Position numbers and translations under genes: made by a program. Shown one piece after another: positions 20,189 to 31,869 of a stretch of 64,000 nucleotides of DNA. The stretch is from Maratus speciosus (lineage: Eukaryota > Arthropoda > Arachnida > Araneae > Salticidae), in assembly GCA_963932465.1 (NCBI GenBank), contig OZ010792.1, positions 3,472,001 through 3,536,000 on the forward strand. Reading direction: 5' to 3'. The notes under the pieces were generated by a model that was not told the origin of the DNA, ran no database searches, and saw nothing but the letters and a program-made list of their open reading frames with translations. The number at the start of each line of letters is the position of its first letter. Within the stretch, counting starts at the first letter, position 1.

Positions 20189-20196
20189 TTCTAATG

Positions 20197-21312
20197 CAAG
20201 ACTAGGACTAGATAATAGGTAGCAAGACCGTTAGTAGGTAATATCTGAGAACGTATGAAAATTCTTTTAATGTAACTTAATTTAATTTTCATTCTTCTAT
20301 TGTACTCACGTCGTTTGTGACGACAGCGAGTGACGCCTGATTAATTTCCTAGATTACCTTGGTCTTTTTATCACAAAACGCTTTATAAATGCAAATTTTC
20401 TCGGCGATTCGCCACTTGAAAACGACACACGAAGTATTTTGCTTTCGAGCTGCAATACAAAATAAACAACACTCCCGCTAACAACTCTGAATGGGTTGCA
20501 TTTTTAAGATCAAACTCTTGTTTTGATAAGCGAGATAAACATTAAATTTTTTATACATTACCTCTTTAGGATTCCATACGTCACAGCGTAAGATAAGATG
20601 CGTGCAAGGGGGGAAAAAACCTACTTAATACGGCAGATATTTTAATCGAGAGATAAACTGTTTTTACAAGAGTTTTTTCTAATTCGATAAGAATCTAGAC
20701 GCCACTGAAGGTGTCTTCTTTTAGTGACGTAGGTGGATACTCCTGTTTATGAATGCAGCACCCGATAAATCGTTTTGTTTGCATTCGTGTTTCTATTTGT
20801 GGCAACATGCGAAAGTGGTTTCGAAAGTGGTTTGACTATCATCAACACTGATCTTGTGTGCGAGATCGGGCAAAATCCATTTCTTTAGCTATGTGATTTA
20901 AAAATAAAGGAATAAATAAAAGGATGTTTTTGCCTCTTAATCATGTCCTTGATCAGGCGCGTCCCTGAAATTTTTTTAATCTTGGATTGTCATCAATAAT
21001 GAATTTGTGTGCAATGTTTGAGGAAAATCAGTTTGACGGAAGTGGGTCAAAAATTAATTGCAAGATTGGACCCGGACATCCAGGCAACCCTAGGCGTAGC
21101 GTCGGGATAGGGGGGGGGGGGGGAGCATGCCCGATCGGAGTATTCAGAGAAGAAATTAAGTCAGAGTCCGAGCAGAATCTTCAGATAAAAAATGAAACCG
21201 GCTCCAGTTTAATAAAAGAAAATTTTCCCGAGCCGGAACCGAGTCGTTCCAGTGTAGCCTTCTTTAACCCCATAACTGTTTCTTTTTCTTTTTTCGTTTC
21301 TTTTTTTTTCAC
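20197..21312. other. Unrecognised sequence; G run at 21110-21123
   Basis: No convincing coding region. A 111-codon frame at 20987-21322 crosses a G run and a T-rich tail and begins in low-complexity sequence; it lacks any recognisable motif. GGCGTAGCGTCGGGATAGGG next to the G run resembles a decayed transposon end. Confidence 0.35.
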
Positions 21313-21945
21313 AATAAATTAAAAAAAAAAAAAGAAAAAAAAGCAATTTATCAAATTACAACGACCATTTGGAAAACGATTTTTTTGAAGACTAAAATTT
21401 AAGACATAAAAAATCGCACGGAGTTGATCATACATTACGTACGCCATGAATTAGACATTAATAGTGTTATTACACGTAAAAATTGCAAGCCAAAAATATC
21501 GCCTGCGACCCGTTAGATTTCATGAAACTTAAGTATTATCCACCTGAAACTTACATAAATATCCAAGCATTTCATTGGCTGTTCGGGGAATTTCCAAGAA
21601 ATCTGACGGCCAATTTTAAATGAAATTTCATTCTTAAACTTCTAAACATCCGACACTATTACTTTTTACACCGTCGGATAGAGAATAAAATCTACATTTA
21701 AAGGCAATTTGTTTGAAAGCTGTATCTCAATTTGTTTCTGAGTTATTAATTTTTTTTTTGTAGTTTTTATTACTTTTTTGTCATAGTGGCAACAGAAAGT
21801 ATCCATCGTTGTTGAAATTAAAGGGAAATACAGATTACTGTATAGACCAAACAGAAAACGAATAAATTGCAGATTAAACCAATGAAAACCTTCAGATATG
21901 CTTTTGATTTCCCATCCGGACGAGAACAATAACCATTTTTCCAAA
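21313..21945 (+). repeat. Dispersed repeat Z, copy 1
   Basis: Nearly identical in order and sequence to 48843-49489: CAAATTACAACGACCATTTG, AATCGCACGGAGTTGATCAT, CATTACGTACGCCATGAATT, CCGTCGGATAGAGAA, TTCAGATATGCTTTT-ATTTCC. A third, short fragment lies at 31546-31650. The other copy has an extra AAGGCTTTTCCATCGTCAG absent here. No coding capacity recognised. Confidence 0.85.
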
Positions 21946-22266
21946 TGATGGTTAATAAGGACCCGGTACCACTTTTTTTTTTACTAAAATATTTGTCTTT
22001 GTACAATCAAACAAGGTATGCCATTTAACAAACCAAAGATTACAGTTAAAATTAAGTGGTGTCCAAAAGCTTTTAGTATCGAAGTTAGCAAACTCTTTTT
22101 GCCCGAGTAGCACACGGGCAAAACAGTTAAGGGGTTAGCCAATCTTGTGTGAAAGATCGTGCCCCACTATGCGTCGGCCAAATTCTGATATCGACCCTGT
22201 TACTCCACACTACAGCCCTAACCCGGGCGTTCGTTCTTAACTCTAAGAATAATGAAGATAGTTTAA

Positions 22267-22798
22267 CCCTTTATGTCTCAAATTATGAATTCTTGAAAAC
22301 TTCATCTTCTAAAGCATTTTTCGGGAATTTGTTTTAACTACGTTATAGAAGATTTACACAAACGTTTAATACATTTTAGAAAGATTTTGCAAATTAAAAT
22401 TAATTATTCAATTTGAATTTATAAGGATTTTGTGCTTTATTTATAACTCCACTCAAATCTTTTATTTAAAATCTTTTTTTTTTTTAGTATTTTGCAGAAT
22501 TGGGAAGTGTGCAAATATAATGCTCTTACAATAGAAATATACGTAGAGATATTTCTGAACTGAAACTTTTCCCTTACAATGTTTCAACGTCAAGAAAGCT
22601 GAAAAGACGCAAATGAAAAAGAAATCATCCTTTTAAATATATTTTTGTTTTGTGCAATCAATATAATGCTTTTGGAACAAGATAAAGTACAGTATGTATA
22701 ACTCATTCCAAACTGTATTGCTACTAATCGATGTCTTAAATGAATTTTATAACAAGTTATTTTAATGGTACTTTAAAGTACCACCTGGACATAAAGGG
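22267..22798 (-). mobile_element. piggyBac-type element P, copy 2 (uninterrupted)
   Basis: TTAA (22263-22266) precedes CCCTTTATGTCTC, and ACATAAAGGG is followed by TCAA (22799-22802), a one-base decay of TTAA. It is the inverted, 532-bp counterpart of the split copy at 9770-12572 and supplies its empty site. An extra pair GGTACTTTAAAGTACC lies near the right end, as GGTACTTATAAGTACC does in copy 1. Confidence 0.8.
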
Positions 22799-22802
22799 TC
22801 AA

Positions 22803-23559
22803 CAGAACTTGCAACAGATTTTGTGTGAAATAGCTCGAAATCCTGCGAACTGGTGTGGTAAGCACTCTCTGCATCCAGTTAGACACAGCCTAGTTCGGAA
22901 TGTAATTAAAATTACACATATGGTCTCACTTCCAGCACGTTTCACGCGAAACAGAATCATTCAGATAAAAAAGTTTTGTTAAGATATCTTCATTTTGAAT
23001 AACATAAGGAACAGCGGTTGTTTTCCGATTAGAATAGTACACGCTGAATTTTTGACTAAGTAAATGGAATCTTAGTTTCTCGTACAAAAATATTTTTCTT
23101 CTCGTATGCTTCACCATTACCACCTTAAAAATGCCTTAAAATTAATCTATTCATCTATTTATGTAAAATCCAAGGGGTGAACCGTGCAATCTTAAAACAC
23201 AAGGCTGTTCTTTCAGTCATCTGCCCTGACCGTTCATTTGTAGATATGCCCGCACTATCTATTTTTAAAAATATTTCTATTCTTTTTTTCTTTCTTTTTT
23301 TAAGTTTTTTATGAAATTTCTTGAAAAGGGTGGCAATAGGATTACTTCTATTGTTTCATATAAAAGAGAAATAGTTAAAAATATTCAGACACGTGGCTTT
23401 TTGGGCTTATTTTTTCATTTGCAAGATATTTTCGGTAAAAAAATTTATGCAGATGTACTTTGTTTTTATAAACCAATAAAAATTCATATACATTGAGACA
23501 TCATGAGAATATTGCCTATTGAGTTTATTTTATCTTTATGCAATGATTTTATTTATGCC
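22803..23559. other. AT-rich, nothing recognised
   Basis: Short open frames only; no repeats, termini or RNA genes were recognised. Confidence 0.4.
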
Positions 23560-24035
23560 ATTTTTTTTTCCAGGCAATTAAATAGAAAGTATATTTTTAT
23601 TTTAAAAACTGTGCTATGGTTAAGCATAAAAGTACGTGTATAAAGTATGTTTGAAAAGTTTGCACCGGTGACGTTATATTTAGCTTGAAATGTATTTTTA
23701 CATGAATAAAACTAAGAAGAAAAATTGATATGATCGTGCTGGCACAATCATATCAATCTTAATGTAATTTTCACTGTTTTTTCATTTCTTAATTCTAAGG
23801 ATTAGAATCACATCTTTTATTGGTTGTTTAACTATTTCAGAAATTGAAAATTGAGTTGAAAAAATTATCCTCATCATTTGTATTTGTAGAAATCATTTGT
23901 CATTTTTAAAATGTACTTTTCTACAATACATACAAACCTTCCAATAATAAAATCTTCATTCTGTTTGTTTGTATGAAGTCTTGTGAAAATGAAATGCAGA
24001 TCAACATTCCGTCATTTTTGACGGTGGTTATATAC
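23560..24035 (-). repeat. Dispersed repeat X, inverted copy
   Basis: Reverse complement of the pieces at 3141-3175 and 4437-4715, here contiguous. The end carries the palindrome CCGTCATTTTTGACGG (24009-24024) next to GGTTATATACTATAC. A second hairpin, TTGATATGATCGTGCTGGCA with its complement, lies at about 23725-23757. The assignment of 23560-23720 to the repeat is uncertain. Confidence 0.55.
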
Positions 24036-24037
24036 TA

Positions 24038-24978
24038 TACTATATGGCCATAGGTGACCGGTCACTTGCGATTTTAGACGTTTTCTTAAATATCTAGAAA
24101 AATACATGAGGAATTATCTTGAAACTCCAGGTGTGTAAACAGAATAGTACAGGTCATATATTTCCGTGAAGATTTTTTCCAGAAACCCCATAGGGGGCCG
24201 TCAACAAATTGAAACAAAAGTATGAGGGGTTGTATCCATATATCCATTAATTAGTGCCACTATAGCATACACAATATTGTACGTACTACTATATTTGGAT
24301 ACAACCCCTCATATTATTGCTTCATTTTGGGAACAATGGATTTCGAGCTTATTCTATCAACGAATATTTTCAGAATTTTCAAGCTATGTTTTTGAGACTT
24401 TCACAAAAGTTGCTATATACACTTAGCTAATACATTATGCACATTATATTTTGATTGCAATCGTGCATGCGCAGTGAAACATTTTTTAGTAAAACTGCTC
24501 ATTTTTCATCCAATTTTTATTATTTTTTAATTCTGATTACAAGGTATTGTGTACAATGTTGTTTGTCATATTTTCTGGAAAGAACTTTTTTTTATATTAA
24601 GAACTCTACAAATTATAAGCAAAAAACGTGACAAAATTTGGGACTCTTTTTATAAAAACTTTAATTTCTCTACGGATATACATTCTATTCTCATAAAAAT
24701 GAACACAGTTTATTGCAATAAGACACTTAATCATAATCTACTGTGTTGAACTCTTTTGCTACGTTAGTTTTTACAGGGTTGTCCAAAAGATATTCGTTCT
24801 TTTTCAATTTGTTGACGGTCCCTATGGGGTTTCTGGAAAAAATCTTCACGGAAATATATGACTTGTACTATTCTGTTTACACACCTGGATGTTTGAAGAT
24901 AATTCCTCATGTATTTTTCTAGATATTTAAGAAAACGTCTAAAATCGCAAGTGACCGGTCATTTTTGGCCATATAGTG
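24038..24978. mobile_element. Long-TIR element, 941 bp, TA-flanked
   Basis: Arms of about 190 bp: the left begins TACTATATGGCCATAGGTGA, the right (inverted) CACTATATGGCCAAAAATGA, and both continue CCGGTCACTTGCGATTTTAG through CCCCATAGGG-CCGTCAACAAATTG. TA flanks both sides (24036-24037, 24979-24980). Inside, TATGAGGGGTTGTATCCA and TGGATACAACCCCTCATA form a second inverted pair (24223-24317). No coding capacity. Tc1/mariner-type by its flanks, although CACTA-like at the terminus. Confidence 0.8.
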
Positions 24979-24980
24979 TA

Positions 24981-25449
24981 ATTGTTGATAAAATGCAATA
25001 CGGAACTGATAAATTGACATCGCACATGTTTTAAATATCAGTTTTGAGGTCCTGACAATGCGTGCAATAATCTTTCAAGGAAAGACTTATCTTTATTGTT
25101 TGTTACGTTTTCCAATCCTTTTTAAATGCCGCCAAGATAGCGAGAGGAAACAGTTCTATGCATGTTCGAACTCGCTGATAAATGACTGACATAGAACTTG
25201 CTAGTATACAATATACACTTACAATATATACTTCAATATATTTTTCAAGAAGCAATTTTAAATAGAGATTGACCAAAAATTCGGTTTCGTTTTCATTTTT
25301 GGGTCCAGAATCTGAGTTTCGCCGAAAATTCGTTTTCGGCGAAAATGCTGCCGAAGACTTCGGCCGGACCGAAACTATCCTGCATTCCAAAAATCTCGTT
25401 TCTTCCTTCGGAAATTTTCAACATGACTCATTGACATCAACTCATAAAC
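24981..25449. other. Unrecognised; TTCGGCGAAA-rich patch
   Basis: At 25270-25380 there are repeated TTCGGTTTCG, CGCCGAAAATTCG, TTCGGCGAAAA and CTTCGGCCGGACCGAAAC words, like the subterminal motif arrays of the hAT element at 39529. No ends were found. Confidence 0.35.
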
Positions 25450-25601
25450 TTTGTGCTTAAATTTCACCAGTAAGGATTTATTTTAGGAAACTATTTCATT
25501 GCCAGACGTTTAGCCCATTTTCTTCTGAACTAATTGTTTTAAACCCCACTCGAATTGGAAAAATAAAAGAGGAGTTATTTACAATTCCGTAAGCCCTAGG
25601 A
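25450..25601 (-). repeat. Fragment of the 54.8/58.7-kb inverted repeat, left part
   Basis: Aligns with 58555-58705: TTCACCARTAAGGATTTATT, GAAACTA, TTAGCCCA, CTYGAATTGGA-AAATAAA, GAGTTATTTACAATTCCGTAA. It continues at 29435 after a 3.8-kb hAT insertion. Confidence 0.8.
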
Positions 25602-27051
25602 CAGGGTTGGCGAACCTTTTTGTTGCCGCGTGCCAAATTTGGTCAAAAAATATTTTACGTGACCATGGCGTACTAACTAAAAAACAAATTTAGTATATGG
25701 ATAAATAATGGATTAAAATTATTTAAAATTTTCTGTTAAGATTTTAAAAATAATATTAGAAACATACATGTAGATGCTACACTATAATAATTATGGAAAC
25801 AAATATGTTTTAGAAATTAATTTAAAAAAATGAATACCATGTAATTTGATTTCAGTTGTTGTATCTTAATATCATATTAATATCATATATGTTGTATCTT
25901 TTTATATTATTCATTTGTGAAAACAGCGTCTCGAAAGCATATACAGGGTGATTCATAAATATCGAAACAATAGGTTATTTCCTGAAATATTGCCCCTAGA
26001 CCCATACTTTCAGTTGCAAAGTTTCATAAAAAAAAGGTGCAATATTTAATGACATAAGTTGCAACTCCATAGAGGGTCTATTTGAAAAAATACGAAAATT
26101 AAATTTTTATACGGCCCCCGTAGTGTAAAAATTCCAATCAAGAAAACTTTCCTTATGCATTCCTGAATTAAGCACAAAAAATTGCATCTTCATATCTGAA
26201 AAACTCGCAGAGTTATGGCCGTTTAAATAATTCATCAGGTTTTAAGGGATTAGACACAAATTGAAATGCGTGCAATCGAAGAAATAATGTTAGTTTAAGA
26301 GTTCTAGGAAACATGTAAATAATATATTTGTTGAGATAGAATTTTGATTTTTTTTTCTTTTTTTGTGATGGTTAACCGAATAATTTGCAAACAAAATCAC
26401 ATCTTAATATTTTGCATAAAGTTTTTTAAAAATTTAAATGTTTAGTATTTTTTAAGCGGATTTAATTTAAAATCTTTATAACTTGAAACATTATTCATCG
26501 GATTTAATTTTTTTTTCATTTAATTAAAGAGGAAAGTATAATTTTAGTTTTGTTTCAGGAATTTTTTTAATTTTAATTTTAAAAATATTAAAAATATTTG
26601 CTTAAAAAAATATGTAGCTTATTTTTAAAAAAATCATATTTTCAAAAGTAAATTTTTTTTTCAATTTGCCGAAACAAAATTAATGTAAAATAATCAAAAA
26701 AGACATGTTCCAAGTTTGCACCTTTTTAATTTACGATTAAAAAAGCATCATGCAGAAAAACGCATTTAAAGTTTTAAACATTGATTGGCTCCTAATAAAA
26801 TATTTAAATGCATTTTATAAAATTGCACGTGAAAAAGTCACTTCTTTCGGTAGCTTAAACTTCCGATTCAGTATAACTGTTGCCGTTTCCACCACCTTTT
26901 TGTACTACTTAAATATCCATAAATAAATGTTTAATGTAGAATTTGAAACAATGCTTTTTCAAAATTGCCGATTAAGAGTTTTTCATAATTTTAGCCCTTA
27001 CAAATTCAGACTTTTTATCTCCCCGGCGAAGCTGATAAAAAAGTCTGTATA

Positions 27052-28576
27052 CAGGGGTCGGGCCAGACCCGGGATTGGCGACTTTTTTCTGAAGACTCGG
27101 CCAGGCCGGGCCGATCGTATTTTTTCATACCGAAGCGAGTGTTGGTGTGATTTATGACGGCCAATTATCTATACGAGGGATGTGGGCCCGAAACGGAGGG
27201 GGAGGTGCCTTCCGTGGAGGTCTTTCTAAGGGAACCTAACCCGCATTTACGCAAGGATATCCAAGGTTCGAAGAAAGCCACTGAAAACTCCGAACGATTG
27301 GGCCGAAGGACACGATTGGGTTCAAACCCAGCATGAGAGCAGAACCTCTCGGCCACTGGTTATACCGAACCGGGACTAGCTTCCTTATTCCTAGGTCTCC
27401 CATGGGCGAAATTTTCAGTCCCGGTCTCGAGACAACCCATATTAAAATCATTATCTCTGACTGACCTAACCCGTGCAAAAATAACTAAAATTTTGCTCAG
27501 CCCAAAAACCTTTACAACAAATGCATATATTTTTAAATGGCCATTATTTTACAATAAAATTTTAAAATTCATATTTTTAAAGGATAGTAAATTTTAAGGC
27601 AAAAAATTTAAAATACAGTAAAAGTAGTGAAAAAAATCTGCCTATGACGGAATCTTTTCTTAAACGGAAAAATCTGTTGATCCATGGAAAATGAATATAA
27701 TAATACCTGAGAAAAAATAGACTACATTTACAACTCCTAAGAAGGGAACTTGTCTATGACGCTTTTTTTTCTTTCCTATGTGATTCCATCTTAAAAGATT
27801 TTACTTTATAGCATTTTTCATTGTCTCTAACACACGGAATGTATATTAACGTTATTAAGGGTGTATTCCGATCCAAACTGTTTATTTTCTGATTCATTTT
27901 AAAATTCATTTTTGCTCTCAAACGCATCAAACTGGGAAATTCTCTTATTTAGAAACTATATAATGTGCCGTGCTTCTTAATTTTTTGATAAATGCAGAAA
28001 ATACTGTAAAAAACGCTGTCAAAGTTGGCGTTTTGAACCGAATTTTCCGAAGCGAGCGATCTGGGAATGAAAAAAAGGGTCATACTGAGAAAATAATTGT
28101 TTAAAAATCAAATTCTAATGAATTGAGCTGAAAATGAAATCACACTGCATGTTAAACATGTCTTCAGAAATCACCCCAGCAAGTTTCATGTTTTTACTTT
28201 TAAAAATGAGTCTGAAAATGTCTCAGAAAATTTCGAGCTGTTGAGGGTGGAAAAATATTTTTTCGAATACACGCTTAAAGGAGAAGTGAATTATTTACAT
28301 ATAAATAGAGATTCATTAATAAAACAAATAATCATAGCTTTTGGCACTTCTTTAAAAATAATAATTATAAACATGAAAAAAGGAACGATATAATAAGTCT
28401 TTTTGGTCAGAACTCCTCCATACGAAACAACTTTTAACCATCCATGTAAAAAACTATGTAGAAATTCAGTCAGGTCGGGCCAGGCTACGATTTGAACTTT
28501 TTTCCAGGCCCGAACTTTTTTTCCTATGGATCGGTTCGGGACTGGACCTAGATATTTCGACCCGTGCAGACCTCTA
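27052..28576. mobile_element. Possible hAT remnants rich in CGGGCC motifs
   Basis: CAGGGGTCGGGCCAGACCCG (27052) and, inverted, TAGAGGTCTGCACGGGTCG (ending 28576) resemble hAT ends; TCGGGCC/GGCCGGGCC words cluster near both. No 8-bp duplication could be matched, so they may belong to two different elements. A SINE-like repeat sits between them, and ACCTAACCCGTGCAAAAA near 27465 could be another end. Confidence 0.35.
27139..27362 (+). repeat. SINE-like repeat S, copy 2
   Basis: Counterpart of 8651-8850. It contains two B-box-like motifs, GGTTCGAAGAA (27266) and GGGTTCAAACCCAGC (27313). The second is close to a tRNA T-arm, supporting a tRNA-derived, polymerase III type repeat. The minus-strand open frames here arise from its higher GC and are not credible genes. 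Confidence 0.5.
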
Positions 28577-29434
28577 GTGCAGATCACCAGCATACTTTGA
28601 AAACAGGTTTAACGTAAAATCTGTACGCTGCCTTTTTTATGTCCGAAGGAGACACACTGTCTTATATCGACTTTTAATAATGTACAATTTGTTGCTGATC
28701 TTTATCTTGCCTTCAAAATGAGTCAAAAACTCGTCGCTCAGAGGCATGGATAAAGGGTGTAAGTCACGAATTTTGGATTTTGATATCTCTGCGAATTTTA
28801 AAGATATCGAGATGAATTTTTTTGTGTTTAATTCAGGAATAGATAAAGAAAAATTTCCTAATTGGGAATTTTACTCTACGAGGCCCGTATAAAAATTTAA
28901 TTTTTGTATTTTCTCCTATAGACCCCCCCCCCCCCCCATGGAGTTGAAACTTATCTCATCAAATTTTGCACCTTTTTTTATGAAACTTTTCAATTAGAAG
29001 TATGTGCCTAGGAGCAATATTTAAGAAGATAGCCTATTGTTTCGATATTTATGAATCACCCTGTATAGGCAAAAAAAAAAAAAAAAAAACAGTTAAAATG
29101 TCAAATGCCAGTTTCTCTGAATAGCTCTGAAATAAATTCAAAGTTGCCATAACTTTACCTTCGGAACTTAGTAATGTCTAATAACCAAGTCTTGCCAATA
29201 GTTTTCAAATATCGTCTTTGTTCGAAAAAATTTTGAGACCATAATTAATTAGATAGGAATATAATATGCCGCAATTTAAATTTTTCAATTTCCATTTAAT
29301 CGAATTTAGAAAAAATCAGTTGCGATTTTGTGAAATTTCACTTTATTTTGATTTAGAGCCACAAGCAATGCCATGCCAAAATTATTCTTTCGCGTGCCAA
29401 AAGTGGCACGCGTGCCGTAGGTCGCCATCCCTGC

Positions 29435-29655
29435 CCCTAGGATGTGAGAAAATGCTGCACACGATGAAACAAAGATGGCCGCCATGCACAAACAAAAATT
29501 AATAAAATGAAAATAATAGTCATTTTGAACTTCCATCATGTTAGGATTGTTGTACAAAAAATTTCAGATTTTTAAAAAAAATGGTCGAGCAACTATTAAA
29601 ATATTTTCTGGACCACTTGAAATGCATTGACCCATTCGGATTATGGTAGATTCCT
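29435..29655 (-). repeat. Fragment of the 54.8/58.7-kb inverted repeat, right part
   Basis: Continues the match to 58705-58893 after the hAT insertion: TGTGAGAAAATGCT, GATGAAACAAAGATGGCCGC, CATGCACAAACAAAAA, CATCATGTTAGGATTGTTGT, TGGTCGAGCAAC, GACCACTTGAAATG-ATTGACCC. Confidence 0.85.
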
Positions 29656-29944
29656 CAGCTTGAATGCATATTTATTAAGTTATAGTTAAATCAGTATTTT
29701 TGCAAAAACAAATTAATCCATAAGCGATAAATTAAAATTTTAATAAAATAGATAATATCATTAAGTATATGCCACATTTTTCTTTTAATTACATTTTAAT
29801 GTTTTTTTGTTTTTTGTTTTCTTTAGGGCATATTTTGCATACCACTCTATAGAATGTGAAGAAGCATCGATGGTGGATAAAGGGATAGGCACTGCGATCA
29901 TGTAAAGCGGATGAAGAAACGTGATAAAAGAGAATGACCATTAA

Positions 29945-30462
29945 CCCCTTGAGACTTGAAGCTAAAATAATACGACAAATACTCTTTTACTGCTTTTGCA
30001 CAAACAAAATGACATCATAGATGACAGAAAAAAGAACTTTTTTGAAATGGATACTTTAGGGGACAGGTAACTCAAATTCACAAATAGGGTTCTAAAATTA
30101 CTAGCCACCTAAAATATCAATTTAATTACCAATAACCTAAATGTCTACAATCACAAATGTAAGGGCTTCAAATAAGTCAATGATCTGCAAATCTTCAAAA
30201 AATTGTTTTCTTAATTATTTAAGTTAAATAATTATGATCTTACTTTCTTGCCCTCTCTGTCTTGGAGGCATTTTGCAAACTCAAATTAAAATGTATTTTA
30301 TGAGGTAAATCAGCATCGATTCTACCATTTATTGGTTTTGTTTTGAAGTGAAAAACATTAAACTATATAGAAGTGAAGTCAACATGTAAAAATATTACAC
30401 AATTTAGTTTTTATACAGAAAAGAATAGAGGTCAACATTTGTGTACCTCGGGTCTGAAGAGA
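29945..30462 (+). mobile_element. piggyBac-type non-autonomous element, 518 bp
   Basis: TTAA on both sides (29941-29944, 30463-30466). Left end CCCCTTGAGACTTGAAG; right end, inverted, TCTCTTCAGACCCGAGG. No coding capacity. The region 29656-29940 before it is unrecognised AT-rich sequence. Confidence 0.7.
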
Positions 30463-30466
30463 TTAA

Positions 30467-30753
30467 AAATCTATCTCGTGTGCAGAGTTATTAGTGCAAC
30501 AGCGGCGGCAAAATATATCTTTTAAAACAAAGTTTTTAAATTATTCACTAATCTTGATGAATTAAATCTACCTATATAACGCAGCTTTTCTTTATTATAA
30601 TTTTAGAGACCAAAGTTCAATTTCATTCACTAGGGATTTTTTTATCGACGCGTAGTCAGAGATGTGTTTGTTATCTATCTTTGTACAACTGCCAAAAATT
30701 ATTTTTATTGCTCCTAATGCATCACTTCTGCATATTCCATAATTTCAATTTTC
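30467..30753. other. AT-rich, nothing recognised
   Basis: No termini, repeats or coding traces were seen between the piggyBac-type element and the following rolling-circle-like element. Confidence 0.4.
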
Positions 30754-31545
30754 ACTTTCTTCTATCTTTACAAGAAGAAAGTATTGAATTCATGAAAATT
30801 TTCCAATTCCGGTTTTCGACGGATTTACACGTTTTAGGGGTCAGAGAACCATAAAAACGTGTTTTTACAAAATATCTGTCTGTGAGTTTGTCTGTGCGTG
30901 TGTGACACAAATTTTGTGGCGCTCTATCTCAAAAACTAATGAACGGAATTTAATAAAACTTTATATTCAGTTAGTCCCTGATATAAACTGGTGCTGTTTA
31001 TTTTTTGTGTAAATCGCTCAACAGGCGGCGCTGCTATGCTGCATTTTTTACAATTTCCGCAATAGTTATATCTCAAAAACTAATGCACAGATTTTGATAA
31101 AACTTCAGATTTCGTTAGTCCTTGATATGATTTTGGTGTTGATTGCTTTTTGGTGTAAATCGCCCAACAGGTGGCGCTGCTATGTGGCATTATTCATGAT
31201 TGTCGGAATAACTCTATCTCAAGAACTAATGCCCGAATTTTCACAAAACTTCAGATTCAGTTAGTCCTTGATATAAATTAGTGCTGTTTAGTTTTTAGTG
31301 AAGATCGCCCAACAGGTGGCGCTGCTGTGTAGATTTTTTTACGATTTCCGCAATAGTTCTACCTCAAAAACTAATGCACGTATTTTCATCGAACTTCGGA
31401 TTTAGCTGCAACTTGACATAAGTTGTTGTTGATTAGATTTTGGTGTGAATCGCCTAACCGGTGGCAGTGATATGCTTTATTTTTCAGGAAATATCAACAT
31501 GTATGAGATAGAAGAAAGTTTTGGGATTGCTACATTCGACTAGTT
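30754..31545 (+). mobile_element. Rolling-circle-like (Helentron/HINE-like) element, copy 2
   Basis: It has the same hairpin end as 4915 (ACTTTCTTCTAT...AGAAGAAAGT, 30754-30782), the same CCGGTTTTCGACGGATTT and TTTTAGGGGTCAGAGA blocks, and a short TCTGTCTGTG run. The far end is GATAGAAGAAAGTTTTGGGA ... CGACTAG followed by T. The middle is different from copy 1: four diverged units of about 145 bp anchored on TCTCAAAAACTAATG at 30927, 31071, 31217 and 31372, each with GGCGCTGC. The middle matches the element at 55431 instead. Confidence 0.7.
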
Positions 31546-31650
31546 ACGTTATCAAATCGGAGGGGAAAAACGTACTTTCCAAGGAAATTTGTTTGAAAAC
31601 TGTAGCTCGCTTTTGTAACTTTTTATGACTTTTTAAATAACTTTCACGCA
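31546..31650 (+). repeat. Fragment of dispersed repeat Z
   Basis: ATCGGAGGGG...CAAGGAAATTTGTTTGAAAACTGTAGCTC corresponds to CGTCGGATAG...AAAGGCAATTTGTTTGAAAG (21670-21725). Weak and short. Confidence 0.45.
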
Positions 31651-31684
31651 CGATTTTTTTAAAAATCTCTCTCATTTTTGTTTC

Positions 31685-31869
31685 CAGTGTTGAATTCAGG
31701 GGTTGGCATCCCCCTCCGGAGCAATGAGATGTCCCCCCCATATAATTTGAGGTTTTGTGTTTTCAATGGTCAAAAAGTGCAATTTTCCCCCCGGAACTCT
31801 ATGATGCCCCCCCCCCCCCCGGAGCCACAGAAATCCTTCCCGGAAAAAAAGTGTCTGGATTCAACACTA
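31685..31869 (+). mobile_element. hAT-type MITE, 185 bp
   Basis: Ends CAGTGTTGAATTCAG and, inverted, TAGTGTTGAATCCAG. Flanked by a perfect 8-bp duplication TTTGTTTC (31677-31684, 31870-31877). The inside holds several C runs. A 67-codon frame overlapping it is an artefact of C-rich sequence. Confidence 0.85.

Larger units (their letters stand above)
25945..29063. mobile_element. TA(TA)-flanked element with arms of about 290 bp, 3.1 kb, nested
   Basis: Left CAGGGTGATTCATAAATATC and, inverted, the right end with the same 20 bases; TATA lies outside both. The arms continue to match for nearly 300 bp (ACAATAGG, AAAAGGTGCAA, TATTTTTATACGG/CGTATAAAAATT, CAGAGATATC/ATATCTGAAAAACTCGCAG). CAGGGTGNNTCA ends with TA flanks are typical of mariner-like elements. 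No intact transposase frame is visible; the middle holds further repeats. Confidence 0.75.
25602..29434 (+). mobile_element. hAT-type element, 3.8 kb, with nested insertions
   Basis: Ends CAGGGTTGGCGAACCTTTTT and, inverted, CAGGGATGGCGACCTACGGC; both ends also carry GCGTGCCAAA just inside. Flanked by a perfect 8-bp duplication CCCTAGGA (25594-25601 and 29435-29442), allowing one extra C at the right edge. The uninterrupted counterpart near 58700 confirms the insertion. The element's own sequence is only about 340 bp left and 370 bp right of a nested 3.1-kb element, with no coding trace left. Confidence 0.85.

Noticed and set aside
20987..21322. 111-codon plus-strand frame
   Set aside because: It passes through a run of 14 G and a T-rich tail, has no recognisable domain and no splice or promoter context.
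27052..28576. Single complete hAT element
   Set aside because: The ends are only partly inverted and no 8-bp target duplication matches, so it is listed as remnants only.
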